Positions 41,502-50,631 of a stretch of 64,000 bases of DNA are shown piece by piece. Below the pieces are notes generated by a model that made no database searches, was not told where the DNA came from, and was given only the letters and a program-made list of their open reading frames with translations. The stretch comes from JBCCQL01 sp039414355 (GTDB lineage Bacteria; Planctomycetota; Planctomycetia; Pirellulales; Lacipirellulaceae). The stretch's first letter is position 1. The number at the start of each line of letters is the position of its first letter. The position numbers and the translations under genes were made by a program. The stretch lies in contig JBCDJN010000015.1 in NCBI GenBank assembly GCA_039414355.1, forward strand, positions 1 through 64,000, read 5' to 3'.

Positions 41502-44030
41502 CTAGCGGCTCGGCATTACGTCGATGGGGGCGTTGGCGTCTCGTTTGGGCGCGGGCAACGGGCCGTACTGCAGGTGGGCTACTAGCAGCGTGTCACCACG
41601 CAATTGCGAAGCCGCCGGCGTCACCGTCACGCCCGGCAGCACTTTGCGGAGCCGGCCAACGGCGCGGACTTCGCCCGGCTCGAGCCGCTTGGGGTCGAGC
41701 GCGAGGGCGAACAGCGGCTCGAAGCTCAGCCGCTCGTCCTCAGAGGCGTCGCCGTCACCGGCGGACGCCAACCGCTGTTCGGCGAACACCGCGGCGCCCT
41801 CGGCAGGCGTGATCGGCGACAGCGCGACCGTGGCCGACGAGCGCGGATCAAGCCTCCCCACCCAGCCGCCCAGCAGCGGTGTCTCGTAGCTGTCGCCCTT
41901 CTTCGGGCGGCTCACCACGGCGAGGGATTCAATCGCAAGATCGCTCTCATTCGTCAGCCGGCGTCGGTCCGGGTCCCAGCGGAGCATCTTGCCGAGATCA
42001 ACCATCTGCTCAACGTGAGCGTGATCCGTGGCGTTGGACGAGACGCTCAAGCCCAGCAGCCGCGCCTTCTCAAGCCGCTGGTAGCCCACCAGCTTGGGCA
42101 TCTGGCCGCGGCGTAGCGGGGGCTCATCGCCCCGCCCTCCCCGCGCAAACGGCGCCGCGACGGCGGTTGGGTCGTCAAACTCCAGATCGTAGGTCGTCGA
42201 AAGCGACGTGTAGAACGACAGGTACCGCGTCAGGTGGCCACGCGAGTGTTCGGGCTGCGTTTCGAGGATCGCGACTTCGGTTTGCGCGCGGACAAAGCCG
42301 ATATCGAGCTGAGCCTGGCGGACCACCACCCAGGTGCCGGCCAGCGCGATCAGCGGCGCCGCGGCCCAGGCGAGTTCAACCCGGCCGAGCGCCTTGAAGA
42401 AGAACCAGTTGAAGGGCACCAGCACCGCCAGGTACGTGCCGAGGCACATCATGACAAAGCCGGAGTCGGGCACGTTGACGCCCGCCGCCTGGCGGAGCGT
42501 ATCCCGCGCGGAGCCGGCAACGGCGTTGAAGTCGCTCCACGCGGCGGGGCCTGCGGAGGCTTCGGCCGCCACGATGCTCGCCGAATCGAAGTCGTCCGCC
42601 GCCTTCATCAGCCGGAACGCATACGGCGTGGTGCTGGCGTAGGTGTCGCGGCTGAAGAACCGCAGCCGCGAGTTCCACCCCGCGTCGTCTACGGCGCCCG
42701 GGCGGCGGACGAAGACGTCGCGGCGCGTCTCGCCGCTCCTGTCGTAACCCGCGTTCGGGTTCTCGCCGAAGCTGCGGGGCGGCCGCCGCAGCACCAAGCC
42801 GTTGAACAGGCTCTCAAAACCATGCTCCCAATTGATCAGGTCGCGCTCGGCGAGTTGCATCGCCGAGACGATCACCCGCCCCTGGCCAACGCGTCGCTCC
42901 GCCATCAGCCGCTCAACGCCTGCCAGCGGCTCGGCGTCGGGCCGCAGCTTGAGCCGGATGCCGGTCCATTCGCCGGCGGGGCGTAGCGGCAGCGGCTTGC
43001 GCGAGGTCGACCACGCGTCGCTCAACGGCTTCAGGTCTGCCGCCGTCAGCGACCGCGCGCCGAGGCTCTCTGCCGGCAGGTACGGGTCGAGGAAGCTGTC
43101 GCGCAGCAGGTCCATCGAGTCGGGCCCGCTGATCAGCAACTGCCCGCCCCAATGCAGCCAGTCAATAATCGCCTGCTGCTGCGGCTGGCTGAGGGAGTCG
43201 GGGTCGACCTCGTCCCAGAGCAGGTAGGCGACCGACGTCCAGCAGAGCGGGTTGTCTGGCAGGAGCACGCGCTCGGCCGCCGACAGCGTCACCACGCGGT
43301 ACTGGCGCGTGAAGGGCATGGCGAAGTTCTTGGCCGTCAGCTCGAACTCCGGCGGCATCAGCGCGTCAACGCAGCGGAGGCTCGTCAAGAACCGGTAACG
43401 CTGCGGCTCCTTGCCCAGCACCACAAAGTGCTGCTGGTGTGGCTGCATCCGACGCAGCGAGAGGTTCTCCGGCGGCTGCACCAACGCGGCGCCACGCTCG
43501 CGGACCGTCGAACGGCTGTTGAGCTTGCCCTCGGCCTGCGGCACGTAGAAGACCGACTCGATGACCTTTTCCTGGCCCTTCACCAGGGCGACGTCGCGTG
43601 AGCTGCGGACCGCGAACTCGGTGCGCTCAACGGCGATGGGCTGATTGTTGGTGTCGACCACCTGCAGCGTCGCTTCGCCAACCCAGTTCTCGTAGTTGGG
43701 CGTCATCGCCTGCTTGGCCACCATCCAGTGGCCCGGCTTGACGAACAGCGAAACGATGTCGTCCGGCCCCGGCTGCGGGATGGGCGGCTGGATCTCCAGC
43801 GGCGGCTTCTTCTTTTTCGCCTCGGCCTCTTGGCGCCGCTTCTCGGCTTCTTCCTCCTCGCGCTTCTCGCGGGCGGCGCGCTCGGCGGGCGTCTCCTGGC
43901 GGCAGCTGCAGCCAGGCGTGGCGACGGCGCCAAACGCCACGCCAACCACCAACAACCAGCACAGCCGCCGCCAAGCGGTGTTCCAGCCCGGCCGGCACGG
44001 AGCGGCATCGTCGCGGTGAGGGTGTTTCAC
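41502..44030 (-). CDS. Large membrane-anchored protein with a possible GATase-like domain
   Basis: An 842-residue protein (GTG start). The N-terminus has a hydrophobic segment ending in VATPGCSCRQ, a possible lipoprotein or anchor signal, then a charged coiled coil (ERAAREKREEEEAEKRRQEA). The middle has YLLWDEVDPDSLSQPQQQAI followed by LHWGGQLLISGPDSMDLL, reminiscent of class-I glutamine amidotransferase-like domains. Further on are two adjacent membrane helices (TYLAVLVPFNWFFFKALG and AWAAAPLIALAGTWVVVRQA). This layout resembles GldG-like subunits of ABC-2 transporters, fitting the adjacent ATPase, but the assignment is tentative. Confidence 0.65.
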   Translation of the reverse strand: MKHPHRDDAAPCRPGWNTAWRRLCWLLVVGVAFGAVATPGCSCRQETPAERAAREKREEEEAEKRRQEAEAKKKKPPLEIQPPIPQPGPDDIVSLFVKPGHWMVAKQAMTPNYENWVGEATLQVVDTNNQPIAVERTEFAVRSSRDVALVKGQEKVIESVFYVPQAEGKLNSRSTVRERGAALVQPPENLSLRRMQPHQQHFVVLGKEPQRYRFLTSLRCVDALMPPEFELTAKNFAMPFTRQYRVVTLSAAERVLLPDNPLCWTSVAYLLWDEVDPDSLSQPQQQAIIDWLHWGGQLLISGPDSMDLLRDSFLDPYLPAESLGARSLTAADLKPLSDAWSTSRKPLPLRPAGEWTGIRLKLRPDAEPLAGVERLMAERRVGQGRVIVSAMQLAERDLINWEHGFESLFNGLVLRRPPRSFGENPNAGYDRSGETRRDVFVRRPGAVDDAGWNSRLRFFSRDTYASTTPYAFRLMKAADDFDSASIVAAEASAGPAAWSDFNAVAGSARDTLRQAAGVNVPDSGFVMMCLGTYLAVLVPFNWFFFKALGRVELAWAAAPLIALAGTWVVVRQAQLDIGFVRAQTEVAILETQPEHSRGHLTRYLSFYTSLSTTYDLEFDDPTAVAAPFARGGRGDEPPLRRGQMPKLVGYQRLEKARLLGLSVSSNATDHAHVEQMVDLGKMLRWDPDRRRLTNESDLAIESLAVVSRPKKGDSYETPLLGGWVGRLDPRSSATVALSPITPAEGAAVFAEQRLASAGDGDASEDERLSFEPLFALALDPKRLEPGEVRAVGRLRKVLPGVTVTPAASQLRGDTLLVAHLQYGPLPAPKRDANAPIDVMPSR

Positions 44031-44111
44031 GAAGCAGATCGCGGCGGGCGGAACGATGGCATCGAGTCGGCGGCGGGCGGCGTCGACCGAGGCGACGTGC
44101 CGCTGTTCATC

Positions 44112-45722
44112 TTATCGCCTCGACGGGCCGGAACTAGTTCCGGCCCGCAGCACGGCGGCCGCGACGGCGGCGCAGGCGAGGAAGAAGCCGATCATCGCCA
44201 GCGACAGCCCCGCCACGCGGTCCTCCACCCCGTAATGCAGGAGCGTAAAGACCCGCTCGGCAACCGTGGTCCAGCCCGGCGGCAGAACCAGCTTGGTGGC
44301 CGAGAGTTCCCCAACCGAAACGGCCAGCGCCGCCACCCAAGCCGCGGCCAGCGCCCGCAGCCGCATCGGCGCAGCCACCATGAGCAGCCGCCGCAGCGGC
44401 CCGGCGCCCTCGGCCTTGGCCGCGTCGAGCAGCGAGTTGGGCACGCTCGCCAGCGCCGGCCAGAGGACCAGCGTCGCGATGGGCGTGGCGCGGACCATCT
44501 GCACCAGCCACGGAGCGGCGAGCGTGTGGTCGTACAGCCAGGTCAGCGGTGCGAAGGGGGAGTCCCACGGGTGGTTCATCAGCCCAATGCACGCGACGCC
44601 GAGCAGCGGCCCCGGCATGACCAGGCAGATGGCCAGCCCGGCGAGGCTCACCAATGGCGGCCGCCGCGAGCAGCTCATCCGCCACGCCCACCCGAGCCCA
44701 ACCGCCACGGCGCCCGTGGCGACCATCACGCCTAAGCCGGCCGACGTCGCAACGTCTTCGCGGTGGATCCACGGCGAGGTGACTACGGCAGACACCAGCT
44801 TTGGAGCGGACCAGCCCCGGCGCCAAGAATCGCCGACCCGCTCAACGGTAACGCCGGCCTGCGTCGCCAGGCTCGCCACCGGCGCCGCCAGCAGCAAGCC
44901 GACGCTCGCCCAGAGCAGCACCGCCGCGGTTGATCGCGTGACTCGCGAACGCATCCGCCAACGCCAACCGGCGCCGGTCATCGCCATGCCCTTCACCACC
45001 CACGGGCGAACGCCACCGATGGCCGCGGCGCCCAGCAGAGCGATCAGCGAGATTCCCGCGGCGAGACCGCGCGGACCGAGCGAAGCGGGGACATCCGATC
45101 GCGGATCGAAGGCGCCGATCACCGCCTGGGTGTAGACCTCTTCGGCGAAGGTTCGCACCTGCAGCAAGTCCGTCACCGTCATCTCTGCCGAGACGGTGAC
45201 CGCGACCCACAACGCGCCAACCGCCAACCCAGCCGCGGCGTGGCGCGAAGTGACCCGCAGCAGCACCGCCGGCGGCGAGGCGTCCAGCAGGGCGGCTTCC
45301 TCTTCCTCTCGATCGATGCACCGCAGCGCGGCGCCGGCAATGAGCGCCACCCACGGCGTGGCCGCCAACCCATGCACGAGGCCGGCCCCCAACACGCCCG
45401 CAAAGAGCGGCCTCGCTGGCCCGCCGGCGGCGACCGCCTGCGTCCACCAACCGAGCTGCCCGCACGCCGCTTCCCAGCCGGCCGCCTGCAGGTAGAGCGG
45501 CATAAACAGCATCGACGCCAGCAGCCAGCCCGCGGTGACGCGGCCCCAGACGTCGGTCTTGACGAGCAGAAACGCGAGCAACCCACCGAGCGGCAGGGCG
45601 ATTGCCAGGGCCAGCGCGGCCACCTCGGACGAAACCCAGAGCAAGCCGCGGACCCGCGGGCCGGCGGCCACGAGCAGCAAAAGGGCGGCCGAGGCGACAG
45701 CGAGAGCTGTGAATCTTTTCAC
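44112..45722 (-). CDS. ABC transporter permease, two fused domains (iron-type)
   Basis: The protein has about twelve helices in two half-permease modules. The first carries EEEEAALLDASPPAVLLRVT (an EAA-type loop, about residues 167-186), the second SLLDAAKAEGAGPLRRLLMV in the C-terminal half. This fused layout matches the Fe3+/thiamine permease family (FbpB/ThiP), which works with a periplasmic binding protein and its own ATPase; neither is in the window. I start at GTG 45722 (VKRFTALA); a frame to 45809 is unlikely. Its association with an ABC-2-type ATPase and the 842-residue protein downstream is odd and may be accidental. Confidence 0.8.
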   Translation of the reverse strand: MKRFTALAVASAALLLLVAAGPRVRGLLWVSSEVAALALAIALPLGGLLAFLLVKTDVWGRVTAGWLLASMLFMPLYLQAAGWEAACGQLGWWTQAVAAGGPARPLFAGVLGAGLVHGLAATPWVALIAGAALRCIDREEEEAALLDASPPAVLLRVTSRHAAAGLAVGALWVAVTVSAEMTVTDLLQVRTFAEEVYTQAVIGAFDPRSDVPASLGPRGLAAGISLIALLGAAAIGGVRPWVVKGMAMTGAGWRWRMRSRVTRSTAAVLLWASVGLLLAAPVASLATQAGVTVERVGDSWRRGWSAPKLVSAVVTSPWIHREDVATSAGLGVMVATGAVAVGLGWAWRMSCSRRPPLVSLAGLAICLVMPGPLLGVACIGLMNHPWDSPFAPLTWLYDHTLAAPWLVQMVRATPIATLVLWPALASVPNSLLDAAKAEGAGPLRRLLMVAAPMRLRALAAAWVAALAVSVGELSATKLVLPPGWTTVAERVFTLLHYGVEDRVAGLSLAMIGFFLACAAVAAAVLRAGTSSGPSRR

Positions 45723-46065
45723 GTTCGCCCGGCGGTGTTGCTCGCCGTATGGCGGCGCGTTAGCTTCCGAAATAGAGCGTGTGCGATGGCCCACACAGCG
45801 GCTTCGCACGGTGCTCTCACAGACTCGATTTTATTCTCTCGGACCGGGAAGAGGCGCCCGGTGCTGCTTATCGCAAGATAGGGATCGCGAGGCGCGAGAT
45901 CGGCTCGGCGAAGGGTTCGCCAGTCAGTCTCAAGCAACGCGGGCTATGCCGGGCTCGGTGCGCAGCCATGCTGACGCGGGAGACGTTGGCGGAAGGAGCC
46001 GCGTTGTCCCGCCGGCGCCAGGGCGGCATTCGCCCAACGTCGGCGGCCTTATCCGAGGGCAAGCC
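45723..46065. other. Intergenic region between divergent genes, no gene found
   Basis: These 343 bases lie between the iron-type permease (minus) and the zinc-ribbon gene (plus). Candidate promoters for both directions must lie here, but I see no confident -35/-10 pair, terminator or repeat. Short frames in it are not protein-like. Confidence 0.5.
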
Positions 46066-46446
46066 ATGGGGATCCGAGTCGAGTGCCCGCACGGGCATGT
46101 GTTCAAGGTCAAAGACAAGTACGCCGGCAAGCGGGGGCTCTGCCCGCATTGCAAGGGGCAGGTTGAAGTCCGCGTGCCCAATCGGATGTCGGACGAGCAA
46201 GCTTCCGACGTCTACCGCAAGGCGGTCATCCAGGAGCACCGCGCGGCGCACGCCGCCCCGCCGGTGCCCGACCCCGCCTCCGAGTCGTCCATCTTCGACG
46301 ACCACCCGGCCGAGCGCGACTCGAACACCAGCGGCAGCCTGCTCGGCTCGTCGGTGATCCGCCACAACATCAAGTGCGACTGCGGCGCCTCGGTGCCTAT
46401 GTGGTACGCCCGCTGCCCGAGCTGTGGGAAGTACATCGAACGCTGA
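46066..46446 (+). CDS. Zinc-ribbon protein, unknown role
   Basis: A 126-residue soluble protein. The N-terminal ribbon is VECPHGHVFKVKDKYAGKRG followed by LCPHCKGQVEV. The C-terminal ribbon has CDCGASVPMWYARCPSCGKY. The linker (about 50-95) is rich in Ala, Ser, Pro and Asp. Such double-ribbon proteins are common in planctomycetes, often near secreted or signalling genes. No enzymatic motif is visible. I chose ATG 46066 because the first ribbon begins immediately; the open frame upstream is not protein-like. Confidence 0.75.
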   Translation: MGIRVECPHGHVFKVKDKYAGKRGLCPHCKGQVEVRVPNRMSDEQASDVYRKAVIQEHRAAHAAPPVPDPASESSIFDDHPAERDSNTSGSLLGSSVIRHNIKCDCGASVPMWYARCPSCGKYIER

Positions 46447-46554
46447 ACGTGCGGAGCAAGCCCGTGCGTTCGGTGGGCGAGGCCACCGTTTGGCGGCGAC
46501 CAGGGTGCGTACGATTAGCCATCACCCGCCCCGGCCCCCACCAAGTCGTCGACC

Positions 46555-47358
46555 ATGCCTCTGCTCCCCCGGCCTGTCTCGCCGCTGGCGCACTTTGCCT
46601 TCGCTGCCGTTCCCCTGAGCTTCGCATCGCTGGCTTACGGCCAGTCTGGGAGCCGCGACCAGCAGCCCGGAGCCAAACCGGTGGCGGTCGTGGAGCTCTT
46701 CACCTCGCAGGGCTGCAGCTCCTGCCCGCCGGCGGACAAGCTGCTGGCGACGATCGACCAGACGGCCCGCGGCCAGCAGTTGCCTGTTTACGTGCTCTCG
46801 ATGCACGTGGACTACTGGAACAGCCTGGGATGGGCCGACCCGTACTCGTCCAAGGCGTTTACCGAGCGGCAGCGGCGGTACGCGGCGGCGGCTCGGTCGA
46901 CGCGGATCTACACGCCGCAGATGGTCGTCAGCGGGCGGGCGGAGTTCGTCGGCTCCAACTCCCGACAGGCAGGGAGCACGCTCAACGCGGCGCTCAAGCG
47001 GCCGGCCGAGGCGACCGTGCAACTCGCCGTTTCCCCTGAAGCGACCGGCGACGCCTGGCAAGTCCGCTACACCGCGACGGGCGCGGCGTCTGCCGACGCA
47101 ATTGTGCTTTGCCTGGTCGCCGACGCCGAGGCGATTGACGTTGAGCGTGGCGAGAACCGGGGCCGGCAGCTCGCCCATGCGGGCGTCGTGCGAGCGCTCG
47201 TCGAACGACCGCTCAGCGGCTCACCCACCGGCGAAGCCCGCATCGCATGGCCCGCCACGCAGCCGCGGGGCGACAAGCCGGTTGGCGTGGTGGCCTTCGT
47301 GCAAGACCCAACGTCCATGGCCATCAAGGGCGCCGCTCGCTGGCAAGCGGCCAACTAA
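46555..47358 (+). CDS. Exported DUF1223 thioredoxin-like protein
   Basis: A 267-residue secreted protein (signal up to about residue 30, ALAYGQ-like). The DUF1223 signature is VVELFTSQGCSSCPPADKLL, with Cys54 and Cys57 in a CxxC-like arrangement, then MHVDYWNSLGWADPYSSKAF and the YTPQMVVSGRAEFVGSN block. The family has a thioredoxin-like fold, possibly redox-active. It ends four bases inside the convergent SPFH gene. Confidence 0.88.
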   Translation: MPLLPRPVSPLAHFAFAAVPLSFASLAYGQSGSRDQQPGAKPVAVVELFTSQGCSSCPPADKLLATIDQTARGQQLPVYVLSMHVDYWNSLGWADPYSSKAFTERQRRYAAAARSTRIYTPQMVVSGRAEFVGSNSRQAGSTLNAALKRPAEATVQLAVSPEATGDAWQVRYTATGAASADAIVLCLVADAEAIDVERGENRGRQLAHAGVVRALVERPLSGSPTGEARIAWPATQPRGDKPVGVVAFVQDPTSMAIKGAARWQAAN

Positions 47359-48782
47359 AACGCGTCGCCGCCGGTCAGCTTCTCCTCGGCTCGGTCGGCC
47401 TGCCAAGCCACGGCGGTCAGCAACCGGCTGATCTCGAGCGGGTCGGCCGTGTCGGCCAGTTGGTTCGCGCGGACCACGATCATGGGCCCCGACCCGCGGT
47501 CCACGATGGCAAAGGCGCCGTGCACCATCTCGGCGTTGTACTCCAATAATCGCTGGGTCAGCGCCGCCGCGTCGGCGACCGAAACCGGGCCGCAGACGCT
47601 GGTGAAGCTGACGAGGCGATTGCCCTCCTCGTCGGCCGCCTCAAAGGTGACCTCAACCCGCTGCTGCCGGAGCGGGTGAACCGGCAGCGTGATGCGGAGC
47701 GGGGCGGTGAGCGACTCCGCCCCCTCGTCGTCATCGCCCTCCTCGTCATGGCCGCCGTCGTCATGGCCATCGACGTTATGGCCATCGACGTTATGGCCAT
47801 CGACGCCAAGCGAATCGACCAGATACCCGGCCGACTCGGCGACCGCGCGGACCAGCGACCTCGGGTCGCGGGTCGCGGGCAGGGTGGCGAGGTCGTCAAA
47901 CGTGAGCGGCTCGGCCGGCAGGGTCGGCTCCTGCTCGGCGTCCACGCCCTCGGGCGGCGTCAGCCCCTTGGCGATCTGGTGGATCAGGCCCGGCATCACC
48001 ACGCCGAAGCCGGTGGGCAGCACGCCGCCGCGGGCGGCCAGCTCACGCATGCTGCGGACCGCCTGAAACTTCACGTACGTGCCAAGGTCGCCCACCGCCG
48101 TGATCGAACTGCGGGCGTCGATCGCGCGCTGCACCTCGTCCGGGGCGCTGATGCCGCCTATGAAGAAGTCCACCAGCTCCAGGCCGTAGCGGCGGAAGTC
48201 CTCGGCGATCTTCGCCCGGGCGCCGGCGGCGATCTCGTCGTAGTGCGTCGCCATGTCCAGCAGGCTGATCTCGGCCGAGCCGAGCAGGTCGGCCAGGCGG
48301 GTCACGATCATCTCCCGCAAGAACGCCGAGGCGTCTTCGGTGCTGTACTGCGACTGCGTGCCGGCCAGAGTGCTGATGACGACCGCGCTGTCGACCACGC
48401 GGAACGAGTACGAACCGTACCCGCGGAGCCGGATCATGCCGAACTCGCGGTCGCGGAACGCGATGGGCTGCCGGGTGCCCCACTTTTGGTCGGTGAAGAG
48501 CTGCTTGCCGATGAAGCAGACTTGGGCCTGGAAGGGCGACTCCTGCCACGGCGTGGTGAGCAGCCGCGTGATGAGCGGCACGTTGTCCGTGGTGAGCGTG
48601 TGGCGTCCCGGGCCGAAGCGGTCCAGCGGGCGGCCGTCGCAGAAGAAGACCGCCTCCTGATTCTGGTGGACGATCAGCTGGGCGCCGTGCTTGATGTCGG
48701 CCGCCTCGCCCTCGGGCAATCGCTGCACGACCGACCGATTAAAGTCGTCGCGGTACTGCAGCACTTCCAATCGAAGGGGCAT
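47355..48782 (-). CDS. SPFH-domain protein (YdjI-like) with acidic repeat linker and C-terminal extra domain
   Basis: The 475-residue protein has an SPFH domain (about 20-270): AVFFCDGRPLDRFGPGRHTL, FGMIRLRGYGSYSFRVVD and GLELVDFFIGGISAPDEVQR. Such YdjI-type SPFH proteins work at membranes in stress or phage-related responses. No transmembrane helix is visible. A low-complexity linker (about 320-350) contains three VDGHN-type copies, encoded by GTTATGGCCATCGAC repeats (about 47763-47810). The C-terminal 115 residues (LRITLPVHPLRQQRVEVTFE) resemble a YbjN/secretion-chaperone fold. The fusion and linker are unusual. Confidence 0.78.
   Translation of the reverse strand: MPLRLEVLQYRDDFNRSVVQRLPEGEAADIKHGAQLIVHQNQEAVFFCDGRPLDRFGPGRHTLTTDNVPLITRLLTTPWQESPFQAQVCFIGKQLFTDQKWGTRQPIAFRDREFGMIRLRGYGSYSFRVVDSAVVISTLAGTQSQYSTEDASAFLREMIVTRLADLLGSAEISLLDMATHYDEIAAGARAKIAEDFRRYGLELVDFFIGGISAPDEVQRAIDARSSITAVGDLGTYVKFQAVRSMRELAARGGVLPTGFGVVMPGLIHQIAKGLTPPEGVDAEQEPTLPAEPLTFDDLATLPATRDPRSLVRAVAESAGYLVDSLGVDGHNVDGHNVDGHDDGGHDEEGDDDEGAESLTAPLRITLPVHPLRQQRVEVTFEAADEEGNRLVSFTSVCGPVSVADAAALTQRLLEYNAEMVHGAFAIVDRGSGPMIVVRANQLADTADPLEISRLLTAVAWQADRAEEKLTGGDAF
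47763..47810. repeat. 15-nt tandem repeat coding for VDGHN
   Basis: About three copies of GTTATGGCCATCGAC on the plus strand encode VDGHN, VDGHN and VDGHD on the minus strand in the SPFH gene linker. Confidence 0.75.
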
Positions 48783-48833
48783 GGCGGCGGGTGGGAGCGA
48801 GGGGCTTGAAGCGGCGAGTTAGGATCAACCGGG

Positions 48834-49325
48834 TTAGGGGCGGAGCAGGTCTTCGCGTTCGTCCCACGCGTCGGCCAGGGCGGATAGCTTCGTGGCGATC
48901 CCGGCCAGTCTGGCGCCGGCGTCGTCCGGCTGCTCGCCAAGGGCCTCCATGGCGTCAGCGGCGACCGCCACCGACTCGCCCAACGCGGCTTCCATCTCGG
49001 CCAGCCGCTCAAGCACTACCAGCCCATCTTCACCGGCGGCGAACCTCCCGCCCGCGTCGGCGCCACGCAGGCGACCGATCAGGGTATCAACCTGCCCCCG
49101 CAACCGATCGACCTGAACGATCGGGTCCAGCAGGACGGCGTCAACCAGCACGCGGGAGTAGCGCTCCAGGCCCAGCTTGCCTTGCTCCAGGCGGTCGGCC
49201 ATCCACTCGCGGTGTTCGGCCATGGGCGCCAGCACCTCGTCGCGACGCCGCCCGGCGCCCATCCCCGGCGCCTGACGAAGCAGGTCGAGCCAGCCGGCGG
49301 CGGGGCGATCGGGGGATTCGGACAT
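48834..49325 (-). CDS. Coiled-coil protein, unknown
   Basis: A 163-residue protein starting MSESPDRPAAGWLDLLRQ (ATG 49325); the frame extends upstream to 49379. It is almost wholly helical with an acidic, heptad-like pattern (LERLAEMEAALGESVAVAAD). It lies 51 bases upstream of the SPFH gene on the same strand, so the two are probably co-transcribed. Function unknown; a partner of the SPFH protein is possible. Confidence 0.65.
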   Translation of the reverse strand: MSESPDRPAAGWLDLLRQAPGMGAGRRRDEVLAPMAEHREWMADRLEQGKLGLERYSRVLVDAVLLDPIVQVDRLRGQVDTLIGRLRGADAGGRFAAGEDGLVVLERLAEMEAALGESVAVAADAMEALGEQPDDAGARLAGIATKLSALADAWDEREDLLRP

Positions 49326-49421
49326 CCTGGACCAAGCCAAGGGGCGGAACGAGCGCAAAGCTAGCCGGAGTGACTGCATGCCAGCGTATTCGCTAGGCCG
49401 GCAAGTTTCTTGCGGAAAATC

Positions 49422-49449
49422 TTGCCCCCCGCCTTCCGGGCCCTAAATT
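49422..49449 (+). promoter_or_regulatory. Possible promoter for the HEAT-repeat lipoprotein gene
   Basis: TTGCCC (49422-49427) and TAAATT (49444-49449) are 16 bases apart and about 155 bases upstream of the ATG, in an otherwise gene-free stretch. The leader would be long. Confidence 0.25.
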
Positions 49450-49603
49450 CCAAGCCGCCTCGGCAAAGTCTGCTGGTTGTTTCGGGCCCGGCAACCAATC
49501 GACCACGGTCCGTGGCGGCGTGGTTTCTGCTGTGGCGACGCGTGGGCGGCTTTGCTACGGTCCCGCCGCTTCCCTAGCCGCCGGTCCAAGCTTGCTCCGT
49601 CCT

Positions 49604-50290
49604 ATGCCTCGCACTCACCTACTGCTGACCACCGCCGTGTTGACTGCGTGCGGCTGTCTGGTTGGCTGTCAGTCCGGCCCTCTCTCGCGGTTCAGGTCGG
49701 ACAACGAGAAGACCTCTTACCGCACCCCAACCGTGCGGCAACAAGAGGCGAGGGCCATCGCGCAACAAGGCGTGAAGGCGGACGCCGCTCAGCAAGAGCA
49801 GCTTGTGGCGGACCTCGCCCGACGTATTCAGAATGAGTCCGATCCACTCGTCCGCGAGACAATCCTTGAGTCGGTGGCCGTTTTCCCGCAGCCGCTGGCG
49901 GACGACGTTCTGCGTGCCGGCCTTAGCGACGAGGACGCCGGCGTTCGGCTGAAGTGCTGCCAGGCGATGGGCAAGCGCGCGAATCCCGTCGCCATCCCGG
50001 CACTCGCTCAGGCTTCGCGTTCCGACGAAGACCTGGATGTGCGGATCGAGGCGACCCGCGCGCTCGGCAACTTTACGTCGCCGCAAGCGGTGCAAGCGTT
50101 GGCCGGGGCGCTGGAAGACAGCCGCCCTGCCCTGCAGTACGCGGGCGTGCAGGCCATGCGATCGGCCACCGGGCAAGACCTCGGGAACAGCGTCGACGCC
50201 TACCTGGCCGTCGCCCGCGGCGAGCAGCCGCCCGCCGTTGCCAGCAAGCCGGCCACGGGCGGCTACCTCCGCCGGCTTTCCCCGTTCTAG
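49604..50290 (+). CDS. HEAT-repeat lipoprotein
   Basis: A 228-residue protein with a lipoprotein signal (MPRTHLLLTTAVLTACGC then LVGC; Cys probably at about residue 21). Residues about 60-190 form three to four HEAT-like helix pairs (SDEDAGVRLKCCQAMGKRAN, SDEDLDVRIEATRALGNF, ALEDSRPALQYAGVQAMR). HEAT repeats mediate protein contacts, so it is probably a periplasmic or outer-membrane scaffold. The start at ATG 49604 fits the signal; an upstream frame to 49520 is not needed. Confidence 0.8.
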   Translation: MPRTHLLLTTAVLTACGCLVGCQSGPLSRFRSDNEKTSYRTPTVRQQEARAIAQQGVKADAAQQEQLVADLARRIQNESDPLVRETILESVAVFPQPLADDVLRAGLSDEDAGVRLKCCQAMGKRANPVAIPALAQASRSDEDLDVRIEATRALGNFTSPQAVQALAGALEDSRPALQYAGVQAMRSATGQDLGNSVDAYLAVARGEQPPAVASKPATGGYLRRLSPF

Positions 50291-50631
50291 CGCACTGACG
50301 GCCCAGACTCTTGTTTGAGTTGCTGCGCCCCGGGTTCTTCAACGCATCTCGTTGAAATGCGGTGGATAGCCGGCGGGCGAACTTACTCCAAGCCGCCTGT
50401 TTTTGCCCTCTTCACTCGGCGTTGAAACACCGCTCAAGGTGTCTCACCAATGCGGCGCATTGGCTTGATTCGGGAGCGAGCGGGCTCCGATACCTCTATC
50501 GTTCCACGCCCGCAGCACGCGGCCGCATGGCCGCGATTGCGCACTCGCGGGCGGGAATCGGGGGGGGGGAGAGGCGCGCGGCAGACGCGCCCCACATTGC
50601 CAGCTGCGTGTCACGGAAGGACCGGGGGCTC
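50291..50631. other. Intergenic region with a ten-G run
   Basis: These 341 bases lie before the 50632 gene. I see no promoter I would trust. A run of ten G (50560-50569) sits 62 bases before the chosen ATG. The coding frame is open back to 50362, but its translation is not protein-like. Confidence 0.5.
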
